Assembly (NCBI RefSeq): GCF_001008165.2 | Contig: NZ_CP011452.2 | Coordinates: 2,666,001-2,730,000, forward strand | Length of the DNA stretch: 64,000 nucleotides | DNA from: Croceibacterium atlanticum | GTDB taxonomy: Bacteria > Pseudomonadota > Alphaproteobacteria > Sphingomonadales > Sphingomonadaceae | Direction: 5' to 3' | In this document: positions 26,559 through 34,607 of the stretch, piece after piece | Numbering within the stretch: the stretch's first letter is position 1 | Layout: every line of letters begins with the position of its first letter | Made by a program: the position numbers and the translations under genes | Notes under the pieces: generated by a model | Databases searched by the model: none | What the model was told of the DNA's origin: nothing | What the model saw: the letters and a program-made list of their open reading frames with translations, nothing else

Positions 26559-26846
26559 TCAGTCACGGTCTTCGCGGCTCTCGGTCTTGGCCATGCGAGC
26601 AGCGCGTTCGAGAAATTTCCGCATATCACCTGCTGCCAGTTCGGTCAGTGGATGCCGGCTCGCATCAGGGCGCGGTTCGATCAAGTCCGCACGCTTCCTG
26701 ATCTGTTCGATCTGTTCGTCGCTCGCGCCGGACAAGAGGCCGAGAACTATGTTTTCGAGAGTTATGAGGCGAATACGCATTTGCACCAGCTCGGCATGAT
26801 CGGGCTCCGGAATATCCCAGCTGCCGTCCTCATTGACCGTGCTCAT
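26559..26846 (-). CDS. Conserved-looking small cytoplasmic protein of unknown function
   Basis: The 95-residue charged, helical product has no signal peptide. A heptad-like helix (MRIRLITLENIVLGLLSG) is followed by SDEQIEQIRKRADLI. ATG 26846 is preceded by GGAGAAG. The gene ends 27 bases from the start of the frameshifted membrane gene on the same strand, so the two may form an operon. I do not recognise it. Confidence 0.6.
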   Translation of the reverse strand: MSTVNEDGSWDIPEPDHAELVQMRIRLITLENIVLGLLSGASDEQIEQIRKRADLIEPRPDASRHPLTELAAGDMRKFLERAARMAKTESREDRD

Positions 26847-26988
26847 GACTGCTTCTCCGACGGCTCTATTGGCACCATGATATTCCCCATTCGTCTCTAT
26901 CGACCTCTCTCAAAAAGAGTGGCCGAAAAACAGCACCTCTGCAACCGGCCGTGCTTTGCCCTACGCGCCCCACCGCTTCTGCGAATTG

Positions 26989-27018
26989 TTTGAGGGGAAG
27001 GGCCGTCAGCTGCGTATA
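26989..27018 (+). promoter_or_regulatory. Candidate ECF promoter of the Met/His-rich gene
   Basis: TTTGAGGGG (26989-26997), 15 bases, CGTATA (27013-27018): the same element and spacing as the three copies near 3500-4915, but 22 kb away. Expected start near 27025 gives a leader of about 45 bases before the ATG at 27071. Confidence 0.68.
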
Positions 27019-27070
27019 GACAATGAATACACAAGGCATTCACCACAAAACCGACTAAGGGAATTCGACA

Positions 27071-27460
27071 ATGAGACGCACAGTTCTGGCTTTCGCGCTC
27101 GCCACCGGCCTGACAACCACTCCGGCATTGGCCCAGCAACAGCATGACCACGGAGCTCAAGCTGCGGCACAACAGCAGGATCACGCTGGCCACATGATGC
27201 AGGATTCGGAGGTCATGACGGCACATCGCGCGAAGATGGATGAGATGCGCGCGCTGATGCAGCAGGCGCGCGCGACAAGCGATCCTGCCGAACGCCAGAG
27301 GCTGATGGCCGAACATCGTGCAAAAATGCAGGAGCACATGTCGGGCATGATGCAGGGCGGCAATGCCGATATGATGGCGGCCTGTCACCAGCGCATGATG
27401 ATGATGCACGATATGATGGAGCAGATGGCTGCCCGTCAGGACTTGGCGCAAGACGACTAG
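27071..27460 (+). CDS. Secreted Met/His-rich helical protein, putative copper binder
   Basis: The 129-residue product has a signal peptide (MRRTVLAFALATGLTTTPALAQ). A QQHDHGAQ linker and a long Met-rich helical segment follow, with repeated M-x2-M, HRAKM and MMMMHDMMEQM motifs. One Cys lies in MAACHQRM. An AAGGGA ribosome-binding site precedes ATG 27071. The upstream ECF-type motif suggests coordinated expression with copA and the sigma operon. The Met/His spacing resembles periplasmic copper-binding proteins, but the family is not recognised. Confidence 0.76.
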   Translation: MRRTVLAFALATGLTTTPALAQQQHDHGAQAAAQQQDHAGHMMQDSEVMTAHRAKMDEMRALMQQARATSDPAERQRLMAEHRAKMQEHMSGMMQGGNADMMAACHQRMMMMHDMMEQMAARQDLAQDD

Positions 27461-27626
27461 CAAGTGGTGTTCCGGGCGAACGTTGCGATCATATTCGGTT
27501 CAAACCGTATCGGTCTCTGATTTGGCGGGGATAGCGCACGCAGGTTCATCGCTGGAATGGAATGCTGTTCGCCGGGCTCGTGTTCCCCGTCAGCACCTAT
27601 GGCACAGATTTGAGGTTGTGATTTAA

Positions 27627-27683
27627 GGAGGATTTGGGTCTCGTCGTAGTGACGAAGGAACGAAGATGAGACCCAAATCCTCC
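27627..27683 (+). repeat. Perfect 16-bp inverted repeat around the orfA start
   Basis: GGAGGATTTGGGTCTC (27627-27642) and its exact reverse complement (27668-27683) flank 25 bases holding the GAAGGA ribosome-binding site. The G of the orfA ATG is the first paired base of the right arm. Transcripts entering from outside the element could fold here and block translation of orfA. Confidence 0.8.
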
Positions 27684-28052
27684 AATGCAAAATCGCGGAC
27701 CAAGACCCCTGCGGAAGCTGTGGTGAAGGGCATCCGCCGGGCCACCCGGCGGCACTTCTCGGCGGAAGACAAGATCAGGATCGTGCTGGAAGGCTTGCGC
27801 GGCGATGACAGCATCGCCGAGCTGTGCCGCAAGGAAGGCATCGCCCAGAGCCTGTATTACACCTGGTCGAAGGAGTTCATGGAGGCCGGCAAGCGCCGCT
27901 TGGCTGGTGACACCGCCCGCGCTGCGACCACAGATGAGGTGAAGGATCTGCGCCGGGAGACCGGCGCTTTGAAGGAGTGCGTCGCCGACCTGACGCTCGA
28001 GAACCGCCTGCTGAAAAAAAGCATTCTCGCGGATGGGGGCGACGACGAATGA
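27666..28052 (+). CDS. IS3-family transposase OrfA
   Basis: The 128-residue product has a helix-turn-helix (FSAEDKIRIVLEGLRGDDSIAELCRKEGIAQSLYYTWSKEF) and a C-terminal leucine-zipper-like helix (ETGALKECVADLTLENRLL), as in OrfA of IS3 elements. An A7 run at 28014-28020 near its end allows minus-one ribosomal slippage into orfB, giving the OrfAB transposase. Confidence 0.9.
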   Translation: MRPKSSNAKSRTKTPAEAVVKGIRRATRRHFSAEDKIRIVLEGLRGDDSIAELCRKEGIAQSLYYTWSKEFMEAGKRRLAGDTARAATTDEVKDLRRETGALKECVADLTLENRLLKKSILADGGDDE

Positions 28053-29029
28053 GATATCCTGCATCCGAGAAGCTCGAGATCATCAGGATCGTCGAGCAGT
28101 CGCACCTGTCCGCCAAGCACACGCTGGACCAGCTCGGCATCGCCCGCCGGACATTCTATCGCTGGTATGACCGCTACCTCCAAGGCGGGCCGGAAGCGTT
28201 GGAGGATCGGCCATCGGCACCGAGCCGGGTGTGGAACCGCATCGGCGAGGGCATCCAGGACCAGATCATCGAGATGGCGCTGGATCACAGTGAGCTGTCC
28301 CCGCGCGAGCTGGCCGTGCGCTTCACTGACGAGAAGCGCTACTTCGTGTCCGAGGCCACGGTTTACCGCCTGTTGAAGGCCCACGACCTGATCACCAGCC
28401 CGGCCTATGTCGTGATCAAGGCTGCCGATCAGTTCCACACCAAGACCACCCGGCCGAACGAGATGTGGCAGAGCGACTTTACCTACTTCAAGATCATCGG
28501 GTGGGGCTGGATGTATCTGTCGACCGTGCTCGACGACTTCTCGCGTTATATCATCGCCTGGAAGCTGTGCACCAACATGCGGGCCGAGGACGTGACCGAC
28601 ACGCTGGACCGCGCTCTGGCGGCTTCCGGCTGCGACAGCGCTACGGTGCTGCACAAGCCGCGCCTGCTAAGCGATAATGGCCCCAGCTATATCGCTGGCG
28701 AACTGGCGGAATACATCGAGGCCAACAAGATGAGCCACGTGCGCGGCGCCCCTTGCCATCCCCAGACCCAGGGTAAGATCGAGCGCTGGCACCAGACCCT
28801 GAAGAACCGCATCCTGCTGGAAAACTACTTCCTGCCCGGCGACCTTGAGGACCAGATCGAAGCCTTCGTCGAGCACTACAACAACCAGCGTTACCACGAG
28901 AGCCTGAACAACGTGACGCCCGCCGACACCTACTTCGGCAGGGCCCCAGCCATCATCAAACAGCGAGAAAGGATCAAGCGACAGACCATCGAGCATCGGC
29001 GCTTGCAACACCGCAAGCTCGCCGCCTAA
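28049..29029 (+). CDS. IS3-family transposase OrfB (DDE integrase core)
   Basis: The 326-residue reading from its own ATG, which overlaps the orfA stop; the frame is open from 27977 for the fused OrfAB. It contains an HTH_21-like region and an rve integrase core with DDE residues in MWQSDFTYFK, SDNGPSYIAG and TQGKIERWHQTLKNR. Ends match full-length IS3 transposases, so it is probably intact. Confidence 0.9.
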   Translation: MRYPASEKLEIIRIVEQSHLSAKHTLDQLGIARRTFYRWYDRYLQGGPEALEDRPSAPSRVWNRIGEGIQDQIIEMALDHSELSPRELAVRFTDEKRYFVSEATVYRLLKAHDLITSPAYVVIKAADQFHTKTTRPNEMWQSDFTYFKIIGWGWMYLSTVLDDFSRYIIAWKLCTNMRAEDVTDTLDRALAASGCDSATVLHKPRLLSDNGPSYIAGELAEYIEANKMSHVRGAPCHPQTQGKIERWHQTLKNRILLENYFLPGDLEDQIEAFVEHYNNQRYHESLNNVTPADTYFGRAPAIIKQRERIKRQTIEHRRLQHRKLAA

Positions 29030-29064
29030 CATCAACCCCCAGACGAGGCCGACACTCCGCTAAT

Positions 29065-29568
29065 CTACGCCGCCAGTTGCGCCAAATGTTCTGACGACGG
29101 ACAGAGAACAGAAACAACGTCGATCTTCGTGATAGCTGGCAGCGCCTTCATTCCGAATGTGGGTTTGAGGTAAAGGCGGATGGATCGCTCGACGAGGCGA
29201 CGCCATCCCTCGCGTTTGCAGGAGCGAGTGAAGAGGTCGGCGTAGTTCGAGAAGGCTAAGTCGACAGCTTCCCGCCGACGCTGCTTTTCCGCATCAACCG
29301 GATCAATGCCCTGCGCAACAATCACCAACAATCGCTCAGCTTCCAGGCGTGCAGTAGTCGGTGTCCAGGGCGACCCGTGTGATCCGATGGTGAAGCGACG
29401 CGTCTTCGCTTCTCGTCCACCCATTCGATACTGGATAATGTAACTGATTGATCCAGAAGCTGTAATTTTGACGCCGAAGCCCTTGAGATCGGTGTCCCAA
29501 AGATAATTTTCCTTTGGTCCAATCGGAAGTGAGTCGACCGTGCGCTTGCTGATTTTTCCTGTTGCCAT
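29065..29568 (-). pseudogene. int: Tyrosine-recombinase integrase remnant (N-terminal part only)
   Basis: The 167 residues match the DUF4102 arm-binding domain of island integrases (TVDSLPIGPKENYLWDTDLKGFGVKIT and SYIIQYRMGGREAKTRRFTIG), then the start of the core-binding domain. The catalytic domain with R-H-R-Y is missing. The frame ends at a TAG that coincides with the right end of the IS element, so insertion or a linked deletion cut the gene. The 127 bases between it and trmB hold no tRNA. It marks the end of the island. Confidence 0.85.
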
Positions 29569-29689
29569 GCGATACCTCGTGGCCTTTTTCTGGCAATCAC
29601 CGGGTAATCACGCAAGCGGAAAAAGGGGCGAATTGGAGGCCATTCTGGCGAAAGTGATTTAGGCTAAGTCGTTGTTTTTACGACACCAG

Positions 29690-29722
29690 CGTAGTCTAGC
29701 GTCGTCTGAATCGAAAGTACCA
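29690..29722 (-). other. Candidate chromosomal attachment site in the 3' end of trmB
   Basis: The last codons of trmB (TGG TAC TTT CGA TTC AGA CGA CGC TAG) use AGA and clustered CGA, unlike the CGC/CGG/CGT-dominated rest of the gene. The island integrase lies immediately beyond. This is the pattern expected when an island integrates into a gene end and restores the coding sequence with its own copy. The partner site is outside the window. Confidence 0.4.
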
Positions 29723-30394
29723 GACTTCATGGCCCTGTTTGCGGGCCTTCGCTTCATAGCGGGTTTCACTCCACCCGCCGGGCCGATTCTGCCAGCTTTC
29801 CGGGCCTTCCACCAACCATTCGAACTGGTGGGTATGCCGGCGCATCACCATCAGCGCATGTCGCAGATAGACCGGGTGATCGGTGCCGAAACGGAATTCT
29901 CCACCCGGCTTCAGCTTAGCCGCGATCATGTCCACCGGCCCGTCATTCATCATGCGGCGCTTGGCATGGCGCGCCTTGGGCCAGGGGTCCGGGTGCAGCA
30001 GATAGGCGAAGCTCAGTGCGCCGTCCGGAATACGTTCCAGCACCTCCAGCGCATCGCCGTGATGCAGCCTGATATTGGTCAGCTGCTTCTCGCGGATGTG
30101 GATCAGGGCCCCGGCCACGCCGTTGAGGAAAGGTTCCGCGCCGATAAAGCCGTGATCGGGCAGCATATCCGCCCGGTCCGCCATATGTTCCCCGCTGCCG
30201 AAGCCGATTTCGAAATGGAGCGGGCATGGCTGGCCGAACAGGCGCTCCGCCGTCACCGGGCCTTCTTCGGGTACGGAAATCTGCGGCAGCAGCTTTTCCA
30301 CCAGTTCCTGCTGCGCCTTGCGCAGGGGGCGGCCCTGGCTGCGGCCGTAAAGACGGTTGAGTGTGGTCGGATCGCCGGGCTTGTGTGCAGTCAT
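29696..30394 (-). CDS. trmB: tRNA (guanine-N7-)-methyltransferase
   Basis: The 232-residue enzyme methylates G46 in the variable loop of tRNAs. The SAM-binding motif is FEIGFGSGEHMADRA, followed by GAEPFLNGV, FAYLLHPDPWPKARHAKRRM (the TrmB DPWxKxRHxKRR signature) and a C-terminal GGWSETRYEAKARKQGHEV. ATG 30394 gives the usual alphaproteobacterial length. Its extreme 3' end has atypical codons next to the island integrase. Confidence 0.95.
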   Translation of the reverse strand: MTAHKPGDPTTLNRLYGRSQGRPLRKAQQELVEKLLPQISVPEEGPVTAERLFGQPCPLHFEIGFGSGEHMADRADMLPDHGFIGAEPFLNGVAGALIHIREKQLTNIRLHHGDALEVLERIPDGALSFAYLLHPDPWPKARHAKRRMMNDGPVDMIAAKLKPGGEFRFGTDHPVYLRHALMVMRRHTHQFEWLVEGPESWQNRPGGWSETRYEAKARKQGHEVWYFRFRRR

Positions 30395-30488
30395 GGCGCG
30401 GCGGCTAGGCCGGGCGCATGGCTGCTGTCCAGCCCCTCGATGCGTTTACTGTCTCGCAAGTGGGGGCAGGGCAGACTAGGCTTCACCC

Positions 30489-30731
30489 ATGGAACTGATT
30501 GCAATCCTGATTTCCGCCATTCTCGGCTGGCAGATCGCCCGACTCGGCCCGCGCGAGATAAAGGGCATCGCCGTTGCCACGATCGGCTGTACCGTGGCGC
30601 TGATGGCGGCGCAGCCTTTTGATCTCAGCCTGGAAGGGATCCTGTTCACGCTGGTCTATAATGCCGGCGTGATTACTGTGCCCTATGTCGCGGGAATGCT
30701 GCTGCGCCAGTTGCGCACCCGGATGGGCTGA
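30489..30731 (+). CDS. Small hydrophobic membrane protein of unknown function
   Basis: The 80-residue protein has about three hydrophobic segments (residues 2-17, 25-41 and 53-70), the first containing AILGWQIARLG. It lies divergent to trmB and convergent with ctrA. No clear Shine-Dalgarno is visible before ATG 30489. The codon usage looks like neighbouring core genes, supporting a real gene; function unknown. Confidence 0.6.
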   Translation: MELIAILISAILGWQIARLGPREIKGIAVATIGCTVALMAAQPFDLSLEGILFTLVYNAGVITVPYVAGMLLRQLRTRMG

Positions 30732-30740
30732 ACCCGCAAA

Positions 30741-30769
30741 GAAAAATCCCCGGACCGAAGCCCGGGGAT
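30741..30769 (-). terminator. Intrinsic terminator of ctrA
   Basis: On the minus strand: CCCCGG, eight-base loop GCTTCGGT, CCGGGG, then ATTTTTC. It is located 31 bases after the ctrA stop. Confidence 0.8.
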
Positions 30770-30799
30770 GAAATTATAACGGGTAGGTCGGAGACTGGA

Positions 30800-31495
30800 T
30801 CAGGCGGCTTCCGCCTCTTCGTTCGGGTCGCGCAGCACATAGCCACGGCCCCATACGGTTTCGATGTAGTTTTCGCCGCCGCAAGCGCTGGAAAGCTTCT
30901 TGCGCAGCTTGCAGATGAAGACGTCGATGATCTTCAATTCGGGTTCGTCCATCCCGCCATAGAGATGGTTGAGGAACATTTCCTTGGTCAGCGTCGTGCC
31001 CTTGCGGAGCGAAAGCAGCTCCAGCATCGCATATTCCTTGCCGGTCAGATGCACGCGGGCGCCGTCGACTTCCACCGTCTTGGCATCCAGGTTCACGGCC
31101 AGCTTGCCAGTGCGGATGATCGACTGGCTGTGGCCCTTGGACCGGCGAACCACGGCGTGGATGCGGGCGATCAGCTCGTCCCGGTGGAACGGCTTGGTCA
31201 CGTAATCATCCGCGCCGAAGCCGAAGCTGCGGATCTTGGAATCCATTTCGGAGATGCCCGACAGGATCAGCACGGGGGTTTGCACCTTGGCGACGCGCAG
31301 CTTCTTCAGCACGTCATAACCATGCATGTCAGGCAGGTTCAGATCGAGCAGTATGATATCGTAATCATAGAGCTTGCCCAGATCGAGGCCTTCCTCCCCC
31401 AGGTCCGTGGAATAAACATTGAAGCCTTCAGTCGTGAGCATGAGCTCAATAGCCTTCGCCGTGGTCGGCTCGTCTTCGATCAGCAAAACTCGCAT
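30800..31495 (-). CDS. ctrA: Cell-cycle response regulator CtrA
   Basis: The 231-residue OmpR-type regulator has a receiver domain (1-120; Asp51 phosphorylation site in [16 protein letters not shown], Lys of TKPFHRDEL) and a winged-helix domain. It is very close to alphaproteobacterial CtrA, with hallmark stretches [20 protein letters not shown] and [20 protein letters not shown]. CtrA is a DNA-binding master regulator of motility, cell-cycle and gene-transfer functions. Possible self-binding TTAACC sites and one CcrM site lie upstream. Confidence 0.98.
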   Translation of the reverse strand: MRVLLIEDEPTTAKAIELMLTTEGFNVYSTDLGEEGLDLGKLYDYDIILLDLNLPDMHGYDVLKKLRVAKVQTPVLILSGISEMDSKIRSFGFGADDYVTKPFHRDELIARIHAVVRRSKGHSQSIIRTGKLAVNLDAKTVEVDGARVHLTGKEYAMLELLSLRKGTTLTKEMFLNHLYGGMDEPELKIIDVFICKLRKKLSSACGGENYIETVWGRGYVLRDPNEEAEAA

Positions 31496-31551
31496 TCGTT
31501 AGCCCCTGTTGGATCCCGCGGTAACCTGCCGCTAAGAGGTGTTGACCGGAA

Positions 31552-31621
31552 TTAACCACGCCATGTCTCAACGAAAAAGGTTAATTAGTCGTAAAACCCC
31601 CTGCGGGCGACGGGTCGAGTC
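31552..31621 (-). promoter_or_regulatory. ctrA upstream region with TTAACC half-sites and a GANTC site
   Basis: TTAACC is at 31552-31557 (plus) and at 31584-31579 (minus, inside TTAATTAACC); GAGTC, a CcrM methylation site, is at 31617-31621. CtrA recognises TTAA-based half-sites and ctrA promoters in Caulobacter are methylation-sensitive. Function here is inferred from these matches. Confidence 0.45.
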
Positions 31622-31689
31622 TTTTCGGCCACAGTCAAGAATTGCGCCCGGGCGGCATTCTGGCGGTGCCGTGCCGCCTGCCTCCTCTA

Positions 31690-33159
31690 TCAGGCTATTC
31701 GGGCGAGTTTTTTCTGCCTTCGGCGCTGCACGGAAGACCCGATTCCGATTGCCTCGCGATATTTGGCGACGGTTCGCCGGGCGAGGTCGAAGCCTTTTTC
31801 CTTCAGCAATTCCACCAGCTTGTCGTCAGACAATATGGCCTTGGGATCTTCCGCATCGACCAGGGCGCGAATCTGGGCCTTGACCGTTTCGGCCGAAACA
31901 GACCCTTCGCCATCCGCCGCCGCGACGCCGCTGGTGAAGAAATATTTCAATTCGAACGTGCCGCGCGGGCAATTGAGATATTTGTTCGAGGTGACGCGGC
32001 TGACCGTGCTTTCATGCATGTCGATGGCTTCCGCCACGGCCCGCAGGGTCAGCGGCTTGAGCGCGGAGACGCCCCTTTCGAAAAAGCCCTGTTGCAGCTT
32101 CACGATTTCGGATGCGACCTTGAGGATGGTTTTCTGCCGCTGATCCAGCGCCTTCACCAGCCAGTTGGCATCTGCCAGCTTTTCGCCCAGCCAGCTCTTC
32201 GTCGCCTTGTCTGCCCGGCCACCCCGCAATTCCACGTAATAGCCGCGATTGACGATCAGGCGCGGCAGGGTCGCCTGGTTCAGGGCGATGTCCCATCCGC
32301 CCGCCTTGCCCGGCGCGATCAATATGTCCGGCACCACCGGCGCCCGTTCCGCACTGCCGAAACGCAGGCCGGGCTTGGGATCGTAGCTCCTCAGTTCGTC
32401 CAGCATGTCGGCCAGATCTTCATCGTCCACCTGGCACAGCCGCTTGAGCTGGGGGAAACTGCCGCGCGCGACGAGATCCAGATTGTCCAGCAACCGTTCC
32501 ATGCAGGGATCGTAGCGATCCGCTTCCATGGCCTGCAGCGCCAGGCATTCCGAAAGCGACCTGGCGCCCACACCCGTCGGATCAAGCGATTGCAGCAGCG
32601 CGAGCGCTTCTTCCACCTTGTCCGGCAAAACACCGAGATTCTGCGAAACTTCCCGCAGCGACACGGTGAGATAGCCTGCTTCGTCCAGCTGCCCCACCAG
32701 ATGGCGGGTGATGAAGGCGCATTGCGGATCGCGCGTGGCGGCGCCGATCTGCGCTTCCAGATGTTCCGCCAGTGTCGGTTCGTCATCGCCCCGTTCATCG
32801 ATATCGGGCAGATCCTCGCCCGATCCGGAATAGGATTGCGCCGACCAGTCGCCCGTATCCCGGTCCCGATCGAGCGCGGCGGGATCTATATCCAGCGGCG
32901 AATCGGCTTCGCCCGCGCCGCGCATCATCAATTCGACGGAAGTCGGATCTGCCGGCGTGGTGTCGGCGGCGGGGCCTTCCTCGCCCCGTTCTTGCGAAAG
33001 CTCGCCGGCTTCCAGCAACGGGTTGTTGTCCAGCGCGTCGGAAATGAAAGTCTCGATTTCGAGATTGGACAACGCCAGCAGCTTGATCGCCTGCTGCAAT
33101 TGCGGCGTCATCACCAGCGACTGGGACTGGCGGAGGTCGAGCCTCGGACCCAGCGCCAT
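31690..33159 (-). CDS. rpoN: RNA polymerase sigma-54 factor
   Basis: The 489-residue sigma-54 has a Gln/Leu-rich activator-interaction region I (LRQSQSLVMTPQLQQAIKLLALSN), an acidic linker (about 60-130), the core-binding domain, and a C-terminal helix-turn-helix. The RpoN box ARRTVAKYRE lies near residue 468. It reads the -24/-12 promoters together with enhancer-binding proteins. It is downstream of lptB on the same strand with a 26-base gap. Confidence 0.97.
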   Translation of the reverse strand: MALGPRLDLRQSQSLVMTPQLQQAIKLLALSNLEIETFISDALDNNPLLEAGELSQERGEEGPAADTTPADPTSVELMMRGAGEADSPLDIDPAALDRDRDTGDWSAQSYSGSGEDLPDIDERGDDEPTLAEHLEAQIGAATRDPQCAFITRHLVGQLDEAGYLTVSLREVSQNLGVLPDKVEEALALLQSLDPTGVGARSLSECLALQAMEADRYDPCMERLLDNLDLVARGSFPQLKRLCQVDDEDLADMLDELRSYDPKPGLRFGSAERAPVVPDILIAPGKAGGWDIALNQATLPRLIVNRGYYVELRGGRADKATKSWLGEKLADANWLVKALDQRQKTILKVASEIVKLQQGFFERGVSALKPLTLRAVAEAIDMHESTVSRVTSNKYLNCPRGTFELKYFFTSGVAAADGEGSVSAETVKAQIRALVDAEDPKAILSDDKLVELLKEKGFDLARRTVAKYREAIGIGSSVQRRRQKKLARIA

Positions 33160-33185
33160 AACTCAGGATCCCCCCACGCGCAGCA

Positions 33186-33998
33186 TCAGAGCGTAAAGCT
33201 CTCGCCCAGATAGAGCCGGCGCACATTTTCATCCGCGACAAGTTCTTCCGGGCTGCCGGCAAAGAGCACCTGCCCGCCGTAGATGATGCAGGCCCGGTCC
33301 ACGATATCGAGCGTTTCGCGAACATTGTGGTCGGTAATCAGCACGCCGATGCCCCGGTTCTTCAGATCGGTCACCAATCCGCGAATATCGGCAATGGATA
33401 GCGGATCGATGCCGGCGAAGGGTTCATCCAGCAGCATGATCGAAGGCTTTGCAGCCAGCGCGCGGGCAATTTCGCAGCGCCGCCGTTCCCCGCCTGAAAG
33501 CGCCATGGCCGGGCTTTCGCGCAGGCCGGACAGGTGGAATTCCTCCAGCAGCCGGTCCAGTTCCTGCTGGCGCGTATCCTTGTCCGGTTCCACCATTTCC
33601 AGCACGGCGGAAATATTCTGTTCCACCGTCAGCCCGCGAAAGATCGAAGTTTCCTGCGGCAAATAGCCCAGGCCCAATATGGCCCGGCGATACATGGGCA
33701 GCTTGGTCACATCGACGCCGTCCATCAGGATGCGGCCGCTGTCGGGCCGCACCAGCCCCATGATGGAATAGAAACAGGTCGTCTTGCCCGCGCCGTTCGG
33801 GCCGAGCAGGCCGAGAACCTCCCCCTTGCCGACCGTCAGGGAGATATCGGTCAGAACGGCGCGCTTGTCGTAACTCTTGGCGATCGACACGACTTCCAGC
33901 CCGCCCTGCGGGATGGGCGGCGCCGCGTGGGCGGGTGCTTCGGCCATGGCATCGGCCAGGGCTTCGGTGTCGAAAGGCGTATCGGCAATTGTCGTCAT
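33186..33998 (-). CDS. lptB: LPS export ABC transporter ATPase
   Basis: The 270-residue ABC ATPase powers the Lpt bridge that carries lipopolysaccharide from the inner membrane outward. Motifs: Walker A GPNGAGKTT, Q-loop LPQETSIF, signature LSGGERRR, Walker B IMLLDEPFAGID, H-loop ITDHN. ATG 33998 adds a 35-residue Ala/Pro N-terminal extension before the ABC core, common in sphingomonads; a long upstream open frame has no domain. The lptB-rpoN order is conserved in many proteobacteria. Confidence 0.95.
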   Translation of the reverse strand: MTTIADTPFDTEALADAMAEAPAHAAPPIPQGGLEVVSIAKSYDKRAVLTDISLTVGKGEVLGLLGPNGAGKTTCFYSIMGLVRPDSGRILMDGVDVTKLPMYRRAILGLGYLPQETSIFRGLTVEQNISAVLEMVEPDKDTRQQELDRLLEEFHLSGLRESPAMALSGGERRRCEIARALAAKPSIMLLDEPFAGIDPLSIADIRGLVTDLKNRGIGVLITDHNVRETLDIVDRACIIYGGQVLFAGSPEELVADENVRRLYLGESFTL

Positions 33999-34160
33999 GG
34001 AACTGAATTTAGCACGGCTGGCCGCGCTTTGAAGCCCAATTGGCAAGATTCCTGCATGGTGTGCCGAATCCAGAGCTTGCTCTCGGTGCAGGGTGGCCGC
34101 TCTTGCACGACTCGTTTTCGGATGGAATAGTTCAGGCTGGGAGAGAAAAGGAGAAGGCGG

Positions 34161-34541
34161 ATGCACAAGACCGTGCAGAGGGCCGTTCGGGCCAGGGCGA
34201 AAGAGGCCCGCAGGTTCGACTGGCGTCGCAGGATCAGCGACCACGTCGCTTATGCCCTGCTGGTCTATACGGGGCTCCAGATCTTCGTGACCATGACGGC
34301 GTTGACGGAAGGCCATGGCTCGATCCTGCCCTATTTCGCGCTGATCGTGCTGGTCGCTGCCATCATTCCGGGCTGCCGCCTGTTTGAAAAACGATGGGAA
34401 ACGATTGGCGATCGTGCCGCTTCGGACACTGAACTGGCCGGCCTTTTCCGGCGCGACGTGACCGTGCTGTGGCTTTGCGCCATTGGTCTGCCGCTGGTGC
34501 TGACGGGGCTTTTCTCCTTTATCATTTCCTTGTTCGGATAG
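34161..34541 (+). CDS. Membrane protein of unknown function
   Basis: The 126-residue protein has a basic N-terminus (residues 1-27, many Arg) and three hydrophobic segments (about 29-50, 55-73 and 99-124). It is preceded by GGAGAAGGCGG. I recognise no family. It is divergent from lptB and lies 66 bases before the BON-MscS gene, so it may be cotranscribed with it. Confidence 0.62.
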   Translation: MHKTVQRAVRARAKEARRFDWRRRISDHVAYALLVYTGLQIFVTMTALTEGHGSILPYFALIVLVAAIIPGCRLFEKRWETIGDRAASDTELAGLFRRDVTVLWLCAIGLPLVLTGLFSFIISLFG

Positions 34542-34607
34542 TTTCGCCCTGATCTCTGGCGATACAAACCCTTCCATGCGACAAATTGTCGCCATGGTGG
34601 CGAGCTG

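Larger units (their letters stand above)
27619..29067 (+). mobile_element. IS3-family insertion sequence
   Basis: About 1.45 kb with orfA and orfB in the IS3 arrangement and an A7 slippage site. Imperfect terminal repeats are seen: the left end starting TGATTTAAGG and the right end reading, on the minus strand, TAGATTAGCG, both followed inside by a shared CTCGTC block. The ends are approximate. I see no matching target duplication (TTG on the left, CGC on the right), consistent with a later deletion or misplaced ends. The element abuts the truncated integrase gene. Confidence 0.8.

Noticed and set aside
29569..29695. A tRNA gene as island attachment target next to the integrase.
   Set aside because: No cloverleaf, CCA end or T-loop GTTCRA pattern was found; the trmB 3' end is a better candidate.
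31642..33213. Plus-strand open frame of over 500 codons opposite rpoN.
   Set aside because: RpoN is unambiguous on the other strand; the antisense product has no motif or ribosome-binding site.
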